Origin: Alloprevotella tannerae
Lineage (GTDB): Bacteria > Bacteroidota > Bacteroidia > Bacteroidales > Bacteroidaceae
NCBI GenBank assembly: GCA_015259125.1
Contig: JABZGR010000003.1
Location: 1 to 64,000 of the forward strand
DNA length: 64,000 nucleotides
Reading direction: 5' to 3'
Shown: one piece after another, positions 1 to 7,521 of the stretch
How the letters are laid out: every line of letters starts with the position of its first letter
Position numbering within the stretch: position 1 is the stretch's first letter
The notes under the pieces: model-generated
The model's database searches: none
Told to the model about the DNA's origin: nothing
The model's input: only the letters and a program-made list of their open reading frames with translations
Program-made: the position numbers and the translations under genes

Positions 1-1
1 C

Positions 2-115
2 GTTGTGGGCTATAACCTGAGTAAAAAGGAGGTGACCTTAAACCGAATTGGGGTTTATATTGAACTTAGATTCCGAGGATATTGCGCAGAATCCACCATA
101 CGAAAAACAAGATAA
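2..115 (+). CDS. Possible 3' end of an unidentified gene (partial)
   Basis: One plus-strand frame is open from the left edge to a TAA at 113-115. Around residues 4-24 the peptide shows the alternating polar and aromatic pattern (for example GVYIELRF) common at the end of outer-membrane beta-barrels. It would run about 50 bp into the 3' end of the convergent DUF2752 gene. With under 40 residues visible it cannot be assigned and may be chance. Confidence 0.3.
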   Translation, partial: VVGYNLSKKEVTLNRIGVYIELRFRGYCAESTIRKTR

Positions 116-596
116 CATAAAGCCAAAGCCATTTGGAGTTATGCGTCAGATGCTGTAGTTTTTGCTTAGGTTCTCCTCGCAAGATCCAATCGCTCAGGAT
201 AATAAGCACCAGATAAGGGAGAGAGAAAAGAAAGAAGAAGTTGTAGTGCAGAGCCTCTGAAAAATGCCCGTGAAAGGCTGCGTGCGCCGCTCGTTGGAGT
301 CCACACCCAGGGCAACTATAGCCTGTTGCCCATTTTACAAAACATTTTGGGGCCAGTTCATAGCGTGCAGGATCAAAATAATAAAGCGCCAAAGCGATAG
401 CAACCACTAATATTCCGCTACACAGCCTTACCCATTTTTTGCGCGAGTTACGTTTATCAGCAACAAGATCCGAAGTTTTCGCGCTTAACTGCTGCTTTTT
501 ATCGGCAAGGTTTTGCGTATCAAAAGGCGAAAGCATTTGTTCAGTATCCAACGTCATAGCGTCGTCGACGGTAGTTGGTTTTCGATCCTCTTTCAC
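66..596 (-). CDS. DUF2752 family membrane protein
   Basis: A 176-residue protein with a charged N-terminal half, a membrane segment near residues 57-72, then the family signature CPGCGLQRA near residues 95-103 and two more hydrophobic segments to the C-terminus. DUF2752 proteins are small inner-membrane proteins of unknown function, defined by this paired-cysteine CPxCGxxR motif. The N-terminal extension of about 55 residues is longer than in many members. It stands alone on the minus strand, separated from the upstream pepD by a terminator hairpin. The family call is firm; no function can be inferred. Confidence 0.8.
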   Translation of the reverse strand: MKEDRKPTTVDDAMTLDTEQMLSPFDTQNLADKKQQLSAKTSDLVADKRNSRKKWVRLCSGILVVAIALALYYFDPARYELAPKCFVKWATGYSCPGCGLQRAAHAAFHGHFSEALHYNFFFLFSLPYLVLIILSDWILRGEPKQKLQHLTHNSKWLWLYVILFFVWWILRNILGI

Positions 597-654
597 TACA
601 ATAAGACAATTAATATTCGTTCTATAAAATCCGGCATCCCATCAAGGCAAAAGC

Positions 655-686
655 GCCTCCTCTTCGCCGGAAGCCGAAGAGGAGGC
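655..686 (-). terminator. Rho-independent terminator after pepD
   Basis: A perfect 12-bp stem (GCCTCCTCTTCG at 655-666, complement at 675-686) with an 8-nt loop. On the minus strand it is followed by GCTTTTGCC. It lies 18 bp past the pepD stop codon. Confidence 0.75.
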
Positions 687-703
687 ACGATGCATCAATA
701 GGG

Positions 704-2164
704 TTATTTCTTAGGCGTCTGTGCAAGGATTTCCTTCAAGAACACCCAATACTTATCTACACTCGGTATATGGCAACGCTCGTTAGCGGTGTGCGGTGAA
801 CGAAGCGTAGGCCCAAAGCTGACCATATCCATCTTTGGATATTTGCTACCGATAATGCCACACTCCAAGCCGGCGTGAATTACCTCTACATTGTTGTCAT
901 TGCCAAAAAGCTCCTTGTAGATCTTTCTCATCAACTCTACAATCTCGCTCTTCATATTAGGCTGCCAAGCAGGGTAATCGCCATCAAGTTCGACCTTCAA
1001 GTCGGCCATTGAGAAGATGCTTCCCAAGGTTTCTGCCAAGCACTCTTTCATAGAGTCGCGGCTTGAACGAATCAAGATCTTGAAAAATACTTTACCCTCA
1101 CCAATCTCAATGATAGCCAAGTTAGAAGAAGTTTCCACGATATGCGGCGTCTCCGGAATGAAACGGAACACGCCGTTGTGACAACCATAAATAGCGTCTA
1201 CGAGATTATCTTGTATTTCCTCGGGCACAAGTTTGCTCGGCAACTCGTGATCAAAGACTTCTACGTCGAGTTTCTCTTCAACGAAGCCGTATTCAGCTTT
1301 AAACGTATCGCGCCATTCAGCAACGCATTCCTCCTTGAAGGCCTCCACGTTCTCCTTCGGCAAAGTCAATACGACCTCAGCCTCATTCGGGATCGCGTTG
1401 CGCATATTGCCGCCATACCAAGTAGCCAAGCGTGCTGCATAATTAGCAATCGCGTCTTGCACGAGGCGCGCCATCAACTTATTAGCATTCGCGCGGCCCA
1501 GGTTAATCTCCAAGCCTGAGTGGCCACCAAGCAAACCGTGAATATTAACGCGCACTGCTGCGTCTTCAGGATCTACGTCGACTTCCTGATACTCCATTCT
1601 TGCCGTTTGGTTTACGCCACCGGCCGAACCGATAATCATTTCGCCTTCCGTCTCATCGTCAAGATTGAGAAGGATCTCGCCCGTGAGCGTATCCGTATCC
1701 ATATGGTCTACGCCATACATTGTCGTTTCTTCGTCAGCAGTAATGAAGCCTTCGATAGGGCCGTGCGGAATCGTATCGTCCTCCATAACGGCCATAATAG
1801 CCGCTACTGCCATACCATCGTCTGCGCCGAGTGTCGTTCCTTTTGTCTTGACCCATTCGCCGTCAATCCAAGTTTCGATCGGATCGTTCAAGAAATCGTG
1901 CTTAGAGTCTTTAGCCTTCTGCGGCACCATATCCATATGGCCCTGCATCGTAACGACCTTGCGATCCTCCATACCCGGAGTAGCGGGCTTGCGCATAATG
2001 ATATTGCCGGCCTTGTCTTGGAAAGCCTCAATATTGCGTTCTTTTGCCCAATCGAGAAGGAACTTTTGAATTTTTTCCAAGTGGCCTGAAGGACGCGGCA
2101 CTTGCGTCAGCAGATAGAAGTTATGCCAAATTGCTTTTGGCGCCAGGTTCTTAATTTCACTCAT
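704..2164 (-). CDS. pepD: Aminoacyl-histidine dipeptidase (M20 family)
   Basis: A 486-residue cytosolic metallopeptidase that releases the N-terminal residue from Xaa-His and related dipeptides. Zinc-site motifs are in place: HMD at residues 76-78, GADDG at 113-117 and DEE at 144-146. The C-terminal HAGLECG segment also matches PepD. Length is usual for the family. The start lies 12 bp downstream of the stop of the UPF0104 gene, so the two are probably co-transcribed; a strong terminator follows. Peptide use suits an amino-acid-fermenting Bacteroidales organism (inference). Confidence 0.95.
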   Translation of the reverse strand: MSEIKNLAPKAIWHNFYLLTQVPRPSGHLEKIQKFLLDWAKERNIEAFQDKAGNIIMRKPATPGMEDRKVVTMQGHMDMVPQKAKDSKHDFLNDPIETWIDGEWVKTKGTTLGADDGMAVAAIMAVMEDDTIPHGPIEGFITADEETTMYGVDHMDTDTLTGEILLNLDDETEGEMIIGSAGGVNQTARMEYQEVDVDPEDAAVRVNIHGLLGGHSGLEINLGRANANKLMARLVQDAIANYAARLATWYGGNMRNAIPNEAEVVLTLPKENVEAFKEECVAEWRDTFKAEYGFVEEKLDVEVFDHELPSKLVPEEIQDNLVDAIYGCHNGVFRFIPETPHIVETSSNLAIIEIGEGKVFFKILIRSSRDSMKECLAETLGSIFSMADLKVELDGDYPAWQPNMKSEIVELMRKIYKELFGNDNNVEVIHAGLECGIIGSKYPKMDMVSFGPTLRSPHTANERCHIPSVDKYWVFLKEILAQTPKK

Positions 2165-2176
2165 AATCTATTGTGT

Positions 2177-3178
2177 TTAAGCGTTAGAGGGTTTATTTGA
2201 TTGTATTCGTTTCTTTTGTAAGTAAGTCGTGGAGAGCCAGCCCCAAAGTCCTAAGACGACGACCAGTCCGGTTTGAATCGTATGCACTGCGAGCGCAAAG
2301 AGAATCGCATTGCCTGCAGCCACGCCATAAAGGACCAAACTTGTTTTAACGGCAAAGTGCCAAGGACCGGCGCCGTTAGGCGTCGGGACGAGCACGGCAA
2401 ACGTACTGATGCAAAAGATCAGGAAGGCGGCTGCCGGCGGTATATTTGCGGTAAAGTCGAAGCAGAAAAAGGCCAAATAGAAGTGGAGAAAATAGCAGAC
2501 CCAGATCATTAAACTCCAAAAGAGGAAAAGCGGCAGATTATTCAGCTTGCGCAGCGAACTCACGCCGGCCCACAGATTCTTGAGCACTTTCTTGCCTTTT
2601 TTCATATAGCGGGCCACGAGCGTCAGTACCAACGCAACGGCGGCTACGATGCACGCGATCGTGACGAGATAGCCCGTCTCCGTGAAGCGCCCGAGAAAGC
2701 TTCGCAGGTCCATACCTGTCTCATCCAGAAATCTCTTAAAGGCCGGCACTTGCCAAAAGAAGGCCGCGACGGTCAAAAGGACAATCAGGAGAGAATCGAC
2801 CACGCGCTCAGTAAAGACGGTGCCCAAAGCTTTGGAGAAGGAGACGCCGTCTGCGCGCTTCAGCAGGCCGCAGCGCAACACTTCGCCCGAACGGGGAACG
2901 ACGAGGCTCGCGGCATAACTGACAAAGACGGCATCTTCACAACTGCGGCGTCGTGCCCGTTCGCCGATGGGGGCTAAAAGCATACGCCAGCGCCAAGCGC
3001 GGACGAGCTGCGCCAAGATGCCGAACACGAAGGAGAAGAGCATCCAGCCCCACTTCATATCATGCAAAACGGAAGACAGAAAGGCCTGCCAATCTGTCCC
3101 ACGATACATCCACCAAAGGATGCCCAGCGCAAACAAGAAGGGCAAAACGATCTTCAATATGTTTTGCAATAATTTCAA
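2177..3178 (-). CDS. UPF0104 / lysylphosphatidylglycerol synthase-like membrane protein
   Basis: A 333-residue inner-membrane protein with about eight hydrophobic segments. It has the hallmarks of the flippase-like transmembrane half of MprF: RWRMLL (62-67), PRSGEVLR (95-102) and ERVVD (124-128). The cytosolic aminoacyl-transferase half of true MprF is absent, so lipid lysylation should not be assigned. Stand-alone members are thought to be lipid transporters or flippases, but substrates are mostly unknown. It heads a two-gene minus operon with pepD and is divergent from rsmA across about 145 bp. Confidence 0.85.
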   Translation of the reverse strand: MKLLQNILKIVLPFLFALGILWWMYRGTDWQAFLSSVLHDMKWGWMLFSFVFGILAQLVRAWRWRMLLAPIGERARRRSCEDAVFVSYAASLVVPRSGEVLRCGLLKRADGVSFSKALGTVFTERVVDSLLIVLLTVAAFFWQVPAFKRFLDETGMDLRSFLGRFTETGYLVTIACIVAAVALVLTLVARYMKKGKKVLKNLWAGVSSLRKLNNLPLFLFWSLMIWVCYFLHFYLAFFCFDFTANIPPAAAFLIFCISTFAVLVPTPNGAGPWHFAVKTSLVLYGVAAGNAILFALAVHTIQTGLVVVLGLWGWLSTTYLQKKRIQSNKPSNA

Positions 3179-3261
3179 CGGAAGCTTCTGCTGTTTTTTA
3201 TATTCTTAATTAAAGACACGAAGGCGTAGCAAAAAGCGCCGACAGAAAGGTTTCGACAAAG

Positions 3262-3293
3262 TTTGGCCCACTGCCCGCGTTACGCTATCTTTG
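3262..3293 (+). promoter_or_regulatory. Bacteroidetes-type promoter of rsmA
   Basis: TTTG at 3262-3265, exactly 20 nt, then TATCTTTG at 3286-3293. This is the canonical -33/-7 arrangement of the Bacteroidetes primary sigma factor. The rsmA start codon is 30 nt downstream. Confidence 0.85.
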
Positions 3294-3323
3294 CAATTGC
3301 GAAGATAAACAAAAAACTACAAG

Positions 3324-4139
3324 ATGCGCGCAGTAAAACCGAAAAAAAATCTTGGACAACATTTTCTGACCGACTTACCTACGGCGCAAGCCATTGCCGA
3401 TACGATCGACGCCTGCCCGGATTTGCCGGTCTTAGAGGTAGGACCGGGTATGGGGATGCTGACTCAGTTTCTTCTGCCCAAGGGGCGGGAGACGAAGGTC
3501 GTGGAAATAGATCGCGAGAGTGTGGCCTACTTGCTAAATCGTTGGCCGGCGCTCGCCGACAACATATTAGGCGAGGACTTTCTACGGATGGATTTAAGCA
3601 AGGTCTTTGGTGGCCGGCCTTTTGTGTTGACAGGCAACTACCCTTACGACATTTCTTCGCAGATTTTCTTTAAGATGCTCGACTTCAAAGACTACATTCC
3701 TTGCTGCACGGGTATGATTCAAAAGGAGGCGGCCGAGCGCATCGCTGCCCCGCCGGGGACGAAGGCTTACGGCATCTTGAGCGTACTCCTGCAGCGTTGG
3801 TACAGCGTCGAATATCTCTTTACGGTCGAGCCGCATGTCTTTAATCCGCCGCCTAAAGTGCGCAGTGCGGTGGTGCGCATGACGCGAAACGACGTGACCG
3901 ACTGCGGATGCAACGAGCAACTCTTGCGCCGAGTGGTCAAGACGAGTTTTAATCAGCGCCGCAAGATGCTGCGCGGGAGTTTGAAGCCCTTGTTTGCGCA
4001 ATTGAACAACGAGCAAAACAAGGCTTTGGATCACACGGATTTTCTCCTCCCGCTGACGATGCGTCCCGAACAACTTTCTGTCGAGCAATTTGTAGACCTT
4101 ACGAATCGTGTAGAAGCTGAAATGCAGCGCGAAGGGTAA
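3324..4139 (+). CDS. rsmA: 16S rRNA dimethyladenosine transferase
   Basis: A 271-residue SAM-dependent enzyme (KsgA) that dimethylates two adjacent adenines in the 3'-terminal helix of 16S rRNA. It shows NLGQHFL (residues 9-15), the SAM-binding EVGPGMGMLT (38-47) and the catalytic NYPY (105-108). The C-terminal substrate domain is complete with a FNQRRKMLR segment. ATG at 3324 gives the expected N-terminus and lies just after a canonical promoter. No strong terminator follows, but a very stable hairpin lies 59 bp downstream. Confidence 0.97.
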   Translation: MRAVKPKKNLGQHFLTDLPTAQAIADTIDACPDLPVLEVGPGMGMLTQFLLPKGRETKVVEIDRESVAYLLNRWPALADNILGEDFLRMDLSKVFGGRPFVLTGNYPYDISSQIFFKMLDFKDYIPCCTGMIQKEAAERIAAPPGTKAYGILSVLLQRWYSVEYLFTVEPHVFNPPPKVRSAVVRMTRNDVTDCGCNEQLLRRVVKTSFNQRRKMLRGSLKPLFAQLNNEQNKALDHTDFLLPLTMRPEQLSVEQFVDLTNRVEAEMQREG

Positions 4140-4197
4140 AGTCGCGTGTTTTATCGACCGACAAATCGTCGGCCACTCATTTATTTATTTAGGCTAC

Positions 4198-4249
4198 GGC
4201 CGCTCCGTTTGATGCTGCGTGCGCGAAAAGCGCGCCAAACGGTGCGGCC
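4198..4249. repeat. Two-part inverted repeat (cruciform or RNA hairpin)
   Basis: The outer stem is 14 bp with one mismatch (4198-4211 against 4236-4249; the arm is GGCCGCTCCGTTTG). An inner GCGCG/CGCGC stem lies at 4221-4225 and 4231-4235 around AAAAG. No T-tract follows, so it is not a standard terminator. Confidence 0.65.
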
Positions 4250-4464
4250 ATAGTCGTATTTAGTTGGACGGAAAATGCGTAGGTCGCGAAAAAGATGGGT
4301 GGCGGCGCAGGCTGGTGCGCGCAGTGCTTAGCGCAGTTTCGCAAAGTCTTTGCCCGTCTTCCGACAAAGGCTGCCACTCGTCGCTAAATACCATTTTTTC
4401 AACGTCTTATCCTCTAAATTAAACAAACAATATCGTCTCTTTTTATCTCATCTTACAGAAACGC

Positions 4465-4554
4465 CGATCGTTTGCTCCCACCAAACGATAGTTTGCTGCC
4501 GCCAAACCATAGTATGCTCCCACCAAACGATGGTTTGCCCCGACCAAACAATGG
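4465..4554 (+). repeat. Family A array A1: four 21-bp tandem units
   Basis: Contiguous units start at 4465, 4486, 4507 and 4528, with a partial fifth at 4549. The consensus is CSATMGTTTGCTSCCRCCAAA. Each unit junction forms a small palindrome CAAAC-NATN-GTTTG. The same family recurs at 29739-29822 and, inverted, at 47653-47736. Confidence 0.9.
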
Positions 4555-4739
4555 AATGTACTATGCAGACGACAGAAAAAACCGTCCGCCGCTTGCCGAA
4601 GTCAGGCCAAGACGGCGCCGTGCAAAAGGGGCAGAAAGCCAAGCCGGACATCGTATTATGGCATACGAAACACGGAAAAAACAAAAAGAATATTGTACTT
4701 TCGCAACGTTAATGTACGCATCGCATATACAACATTGAT

Positions 4740-5849
4740 ATGGGACTTATCGAATTTAGTAAACTGCCGGTCAACAATCTTGTTGGAGCAGATTGGAAGA
4801 CCTTCCAAGCAATCACCAACGGGCAAGACATAGGTAAGCACTATCGCACGAAATATCGGTTGACGAAAGCCGTCTGCCGACTCCTCTCTTTGCTGACTCC
4901 GCTGCAGGAGCAGCGCTTCCAAAAGAAGTTGGCCGAAAAGCCGTTGGAACACGCGCCGATTTTCATCCTTGGTCATTGGAGAAGCGGAACTACGTTTGTG
5001 CATAACGTACTCTCGTGCGACAAACATTTTGGCTACAATACGACGTATCAAACGGTCTTTCCGCATTTGATGATGTTCGGGCAGTCGTTTTTCAAACAAA
5101 CGATGTCGTGGTTGATGCCTTCGCATCGGCCAACGGACAATATGGAACTGGCAGTCGACTTGCCGCAAGAGGAGGAGTTTACGATGACGAACATGATGCC
5201 ATATACGTATTACAACTTCTGGTTTTTGCCGCAGCAAATGCGCGAATATGCCGACCGCTTCTTGTGCTTCGAAAATATTCGCGAGGAGGAGCTGCGCACA
5301 TTTGAGGAGACGTTCGTGAAAATCATTAAGATCAGTCTTTGGAATACGGGCGGCACGCAGTTTCTTTCAAAGAATCCGCCGCACACGGGCCGCGTTCGCG
5401 AACTGGTGCGTATGTTTCCCGACGCGAAGTTTATATATCTGATGCGTAACCCTTACACCGTTTTTGAATCTACACGCTCTTTCTTTACCAATACGATACG
5501 CCCGCTGCAGTTGCAGGACATCGCGGAAACAGAATTGGTCGATAATATTCTCTATGTCTACGAGAAGTTGCACAAAAAGTATCAGTCGGAAAAAGCGTTC
5601 ATACCCGAGGGAAATTTAGTGGAACTCCGCTTTGAAGATTTTGAAAGCGACGCCTATGCACAGACGGAGATGCTTTATCAAAAGCTGAGCATACCGGGCT
5701 GGGAAGAAGCGCAGGCGGCTATCAAACAATACACGGACGCTAAAAAGGGCTACAAAAAGAATAAATATGCGTATAAGCCGGAGACGGTAGCGCTCGTTAA
5801 TCGCCACTGGGGCGACATTGTTGAACATTGGAACTACGAAAAGTTATAG
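4740..5849 (+). CDS. PAPS-dependent sulfotransferase family protein
   Basis: A 369-residue soluble-looking protein of the sulfotransferase fold, predicted to move the sulfuryl group from PAPS to an acceptor. The 5'-phosphosulfate loop is HWRSGTT (residues 79-85), where the arginine replaces the more usual lysine. A second nucleotide-binding region has FLSKNPPHTGR (208-218) and RNPYTVFEST (236-245). No signal peptide is visible. Genes for PAPS synthesis (cysC, cysD, cysN), PAP removal (cysQ) and an SLC13 permease lie 7-23 kb downstream on the same strand. Gut Bacteroides sulfotransferases that sulfonate sterols are linked to such genes, so a lipid or sterol acceptor is possible, but the acceptor cannot be read here. 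The next gene starts 2 bp after its stop. Confidence 0.85.
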   Translation: MGLIEFSKLPVNNLVGADWKTFQAITNGQDIGKHYRTKYRLTKAVCRLLSLLTPLQEQRFQKKLAEKPLEHAPIFILGHWRSGTTFVHNVLSCDKHFGYNTTYQTVFPHLMMFGQSFFKQTMSWLMPSHRPTDNMELAVDLPQEEEFTMTNMMPYTYYNFWFLPQQMREYADRFLCFENIREEELRTFEETFVKIIKISLWNTGGTQFLSKNPPHTGRVRELVRMFPDAKFIYLMRNPYTVFESTRSFFTNTIRPLQLQDIAETELVDNILYVYEKLHKKYQSEKAFIPEGNLVELRFEDFESDAYAQTEMLYQKLSIPGWEEAQAAIKQYTDAKKGYKKNKYAYKPETVALVNRHWGDIVEHWNYEKL

Positions 5850-5851
5850 AA

Positions 5852-6541
5852 ATGGACTCTTCAGTAATCATTGCTTGGGTGTTGGCGCACCTTAATTATT
5901 GGGTCGTGGCGTTGTTTATGGCCATCGAAAGCTCGTTTATTCCTTTCCCGTCGGAAGTTGTGGTTCCGCCGGCTGCGTGGAAGGCGATGACGGATCCGGA
6001 TATGAACATCGTGGGCGTCGTTATCAGTGCTACGATCGGCGCAGACATAGGTGCTTTAATCAATTATTATCTGGCGCGATGGCTGGGGCGCCCTTTGGTC
6101 TATCGATTTGCACGCTCGCGCTTCGGCCACATACTCTTGATCGACGAAGCCGGCGTGAAGAAGGCGGAAGATTTCTTCCGCCGCCACGGAAAGGCGTCGA
6201 CCTTCTTCGGGCGCTTGGTGCCGGCCGTGCGCCAATTGATCAGCATTCCGGCCGGATTAGCCGGAATGAAACTGCGCCCCTTCCTGCTCTACACCACTTT
6301 GGGCGCGGGGGCTTGGAATACGATCTTGGCCATCATAGGATGGGCCATCTATCGCTTCACGGACCTCAAAACGCCGGAGGATGTCGTTACTTTGGCCACA
6401 AAATACAGTCACGAAATTGGCTACGTACTACTAACGGCTGCCGTTCTCATCGTTTGTTTCCTCGTTTACAAGGGCTGGAAGAAGACGCCTGAGGCGCAAG
6501 AAGACGAGAACGAAGCCGAGGAAGAGGAGAACGAGGATTAA
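5852..6541 (+). CDS. DedA family membrane protein
   Basis: A 229-residue inner-membrane protein of the DedA/SNARE-associated (VTT) family. It has ESSFIPFPSEV (residues 26-36) and the re-entrant signature GRLVPAVRQLISIPAG (120-135). DedA proteins move lipids such as undecaprenyl phosphate or phosphatidylethanolamine across the membrane and need the proton motive force. I chose ATG 5852, two bases after the sulfotransferase stop, rather than the in-frame ATG at 5828 inside that gene. The last 20 residues are almost all acidic, which is unusual. The tight coupling hints that the neighbouring sulfotransferase acts on a membrane lipid (inference). Confidence 0.9.
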   Translation: MDSSVIIAWVLAHLNYWVVALFMAIESSFIPFPSEVVVPPAAWKAMTDPDMNIVGVVISATIGADIGALINYYLARWLGRPLVYRFARSRFGHILLIDEAGVKKAEDFFRRHGKASTFFGRLVPAVRQLISIPAGLAGMKLRPFLLYTTLGAGAWNTILAIIGWAIYRFTDLKTPEDVVTLATKYSHEIGYVLLTAAVLIVCFLVYKGWKKTPEAQEDENEAEEEENED

Positions 6542-6624
6542 GCCCGGCATTTTAAGTTACAGACATATATACATGCATCTAAGGACGCCTGCCGCCGGAC
6601 CTCGTCGGCGCAAAAACAAATCAA

Positions 6625-7521
6625 ATGTGGATAAAATCGCAGCGCATTAAGGCTGCTTCAATCATCATCGGCTGGCTTTCGAGTTTGGCGTTCGGCGCTT
6701 CAGCCCAAAATCCTGTGCAAGCAGATTCGGCGCAAACGCTGTGCGACTCCGCTATTGCGGAAGCACTCTCCAGCAGGCTGGTTTGCTACTCTGCGCCGCG
6801 CACGACGGAACATCAGTGGCTGTTTAGCATAGGCGGTGAAAACTTACTCGACACTTATCTTTCGCCCTTGGCGTATAAAGGTACGACGATGGGCACAAGT
6901 CTTCGCACCGAGCGCTTTACGCATTTCGGCGCCCAACGCTGGACGGTGCGCGCCCGATATTCGCTTCACGCAGCCTATCTCGCTTCGCCCACCGACAACG
7001 GCAAGGAATGGGACGCCTTACTTAGCGGAAGCGGCGCCCTTCTCTACGATTTTTCGCTCTATTCGGGTTGGCGCTTTGCCGCGGGCGGCGCATTGGAAGG
7101 CCGGACGGGCTTTACTTACAACACGCGCAACGGAAATAATCCTGCGCAGGGACGAGCCGCAGTGGCTTTCGCCGCAACGGGACTCGCGGAGTACACGCTC
7201 CGCGTCGGCAACAAACCGATACACATCCGCACGGAAGCAGATTTTCCGCTGGTGGGTTTGATGTTCTCTCCCAACTATGGGCAATCGTATTATGAGATCT
7301 TTTCGCTCGGCCACTACGACAAGAACGTGCGCGTCACGTTCCCGGGCAACGCGCCGGAGGTCCGATGGACCACCACCCTATCCTTGCCTTTTCGCAAGGC
7401 GCGCTTATCCATCGGTTACGAGGCTGAGATCCGCCAGCACCGCATCAACGGTTTGAAATATCACGCCTGGAATCACCGTTTTTTAATCGGATATACGCGC
7501 CATATATACGTAGTCAAATGA
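6625..7521 (+). CDS. DUF3316 family secreted protein
   Basis: A 298-residue protein with an N-terminal signal peptide (cleavage expected after ASA at residues 25-27). The body is rich in alternating aromatic and polar residues, as in a small outer-membrane beta-barrel. The pattern, including the SIGGENLLDTYLSPLAYKG region, matches DUF3316, a Bacteroidetes-restricted family of unknown function. Its stop overlaps the start of the S41 protease lipoprotein by 4 bp, so the two are translationally coupled. Confidence 0.7.
   Translation: MWIKSQRIKAASIIIGWLSSLAFGASAQNPVQADSAQTLCDSAIAEALSSRLVCYSAPRTTEHQWLFSIGGENLLDTYLSPLAYKGTTMGTSLRTERFTHFGAQRWTVRARYSLHAAYLASPTDNGKEWDALLSGSGALLYDFSLYSGWRFAAGGALEGRTGFTYNTRNGNNPAQGRAAVAFAATGLAEYTLRVGNKPIHIRTEADFPLVGLMFSPNYGQSYYEIFSLGHYDKNVRVTFPGNAPEVRWTTTLSLPFRKARLSIGYEAEIRQHRINGLKYHAWNHRFLIGYTRHIYVVK

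Larger units (their letters stand above)
4140..4739. other. 600-bp intergenic region between rsmA and the sulfotransferase
   Basis: No convincing gene. It holds a two-part hairpin (4198-4249) and a four-unit 21-bp array (4465-4548). A possible -7 element TACTTTCG lies at 4696-4703, 36 bp before the sulfotransferase start, without a clear -33 box. Confidence 0.7.

Noticed and set aside
2177..3178. MprF lysyl-phosphatidylglycerol synthase activity for this gene
   Set aside because: Only the flippase-like membrane half is present; the aminoacyl-transferase domain is missing.
4350..4712. A plus-strand open frame through array A1
   Set aside because: The only pattern is the heptad from the 21-bp repeat; the flanks show no conservation with the frame through array A2.
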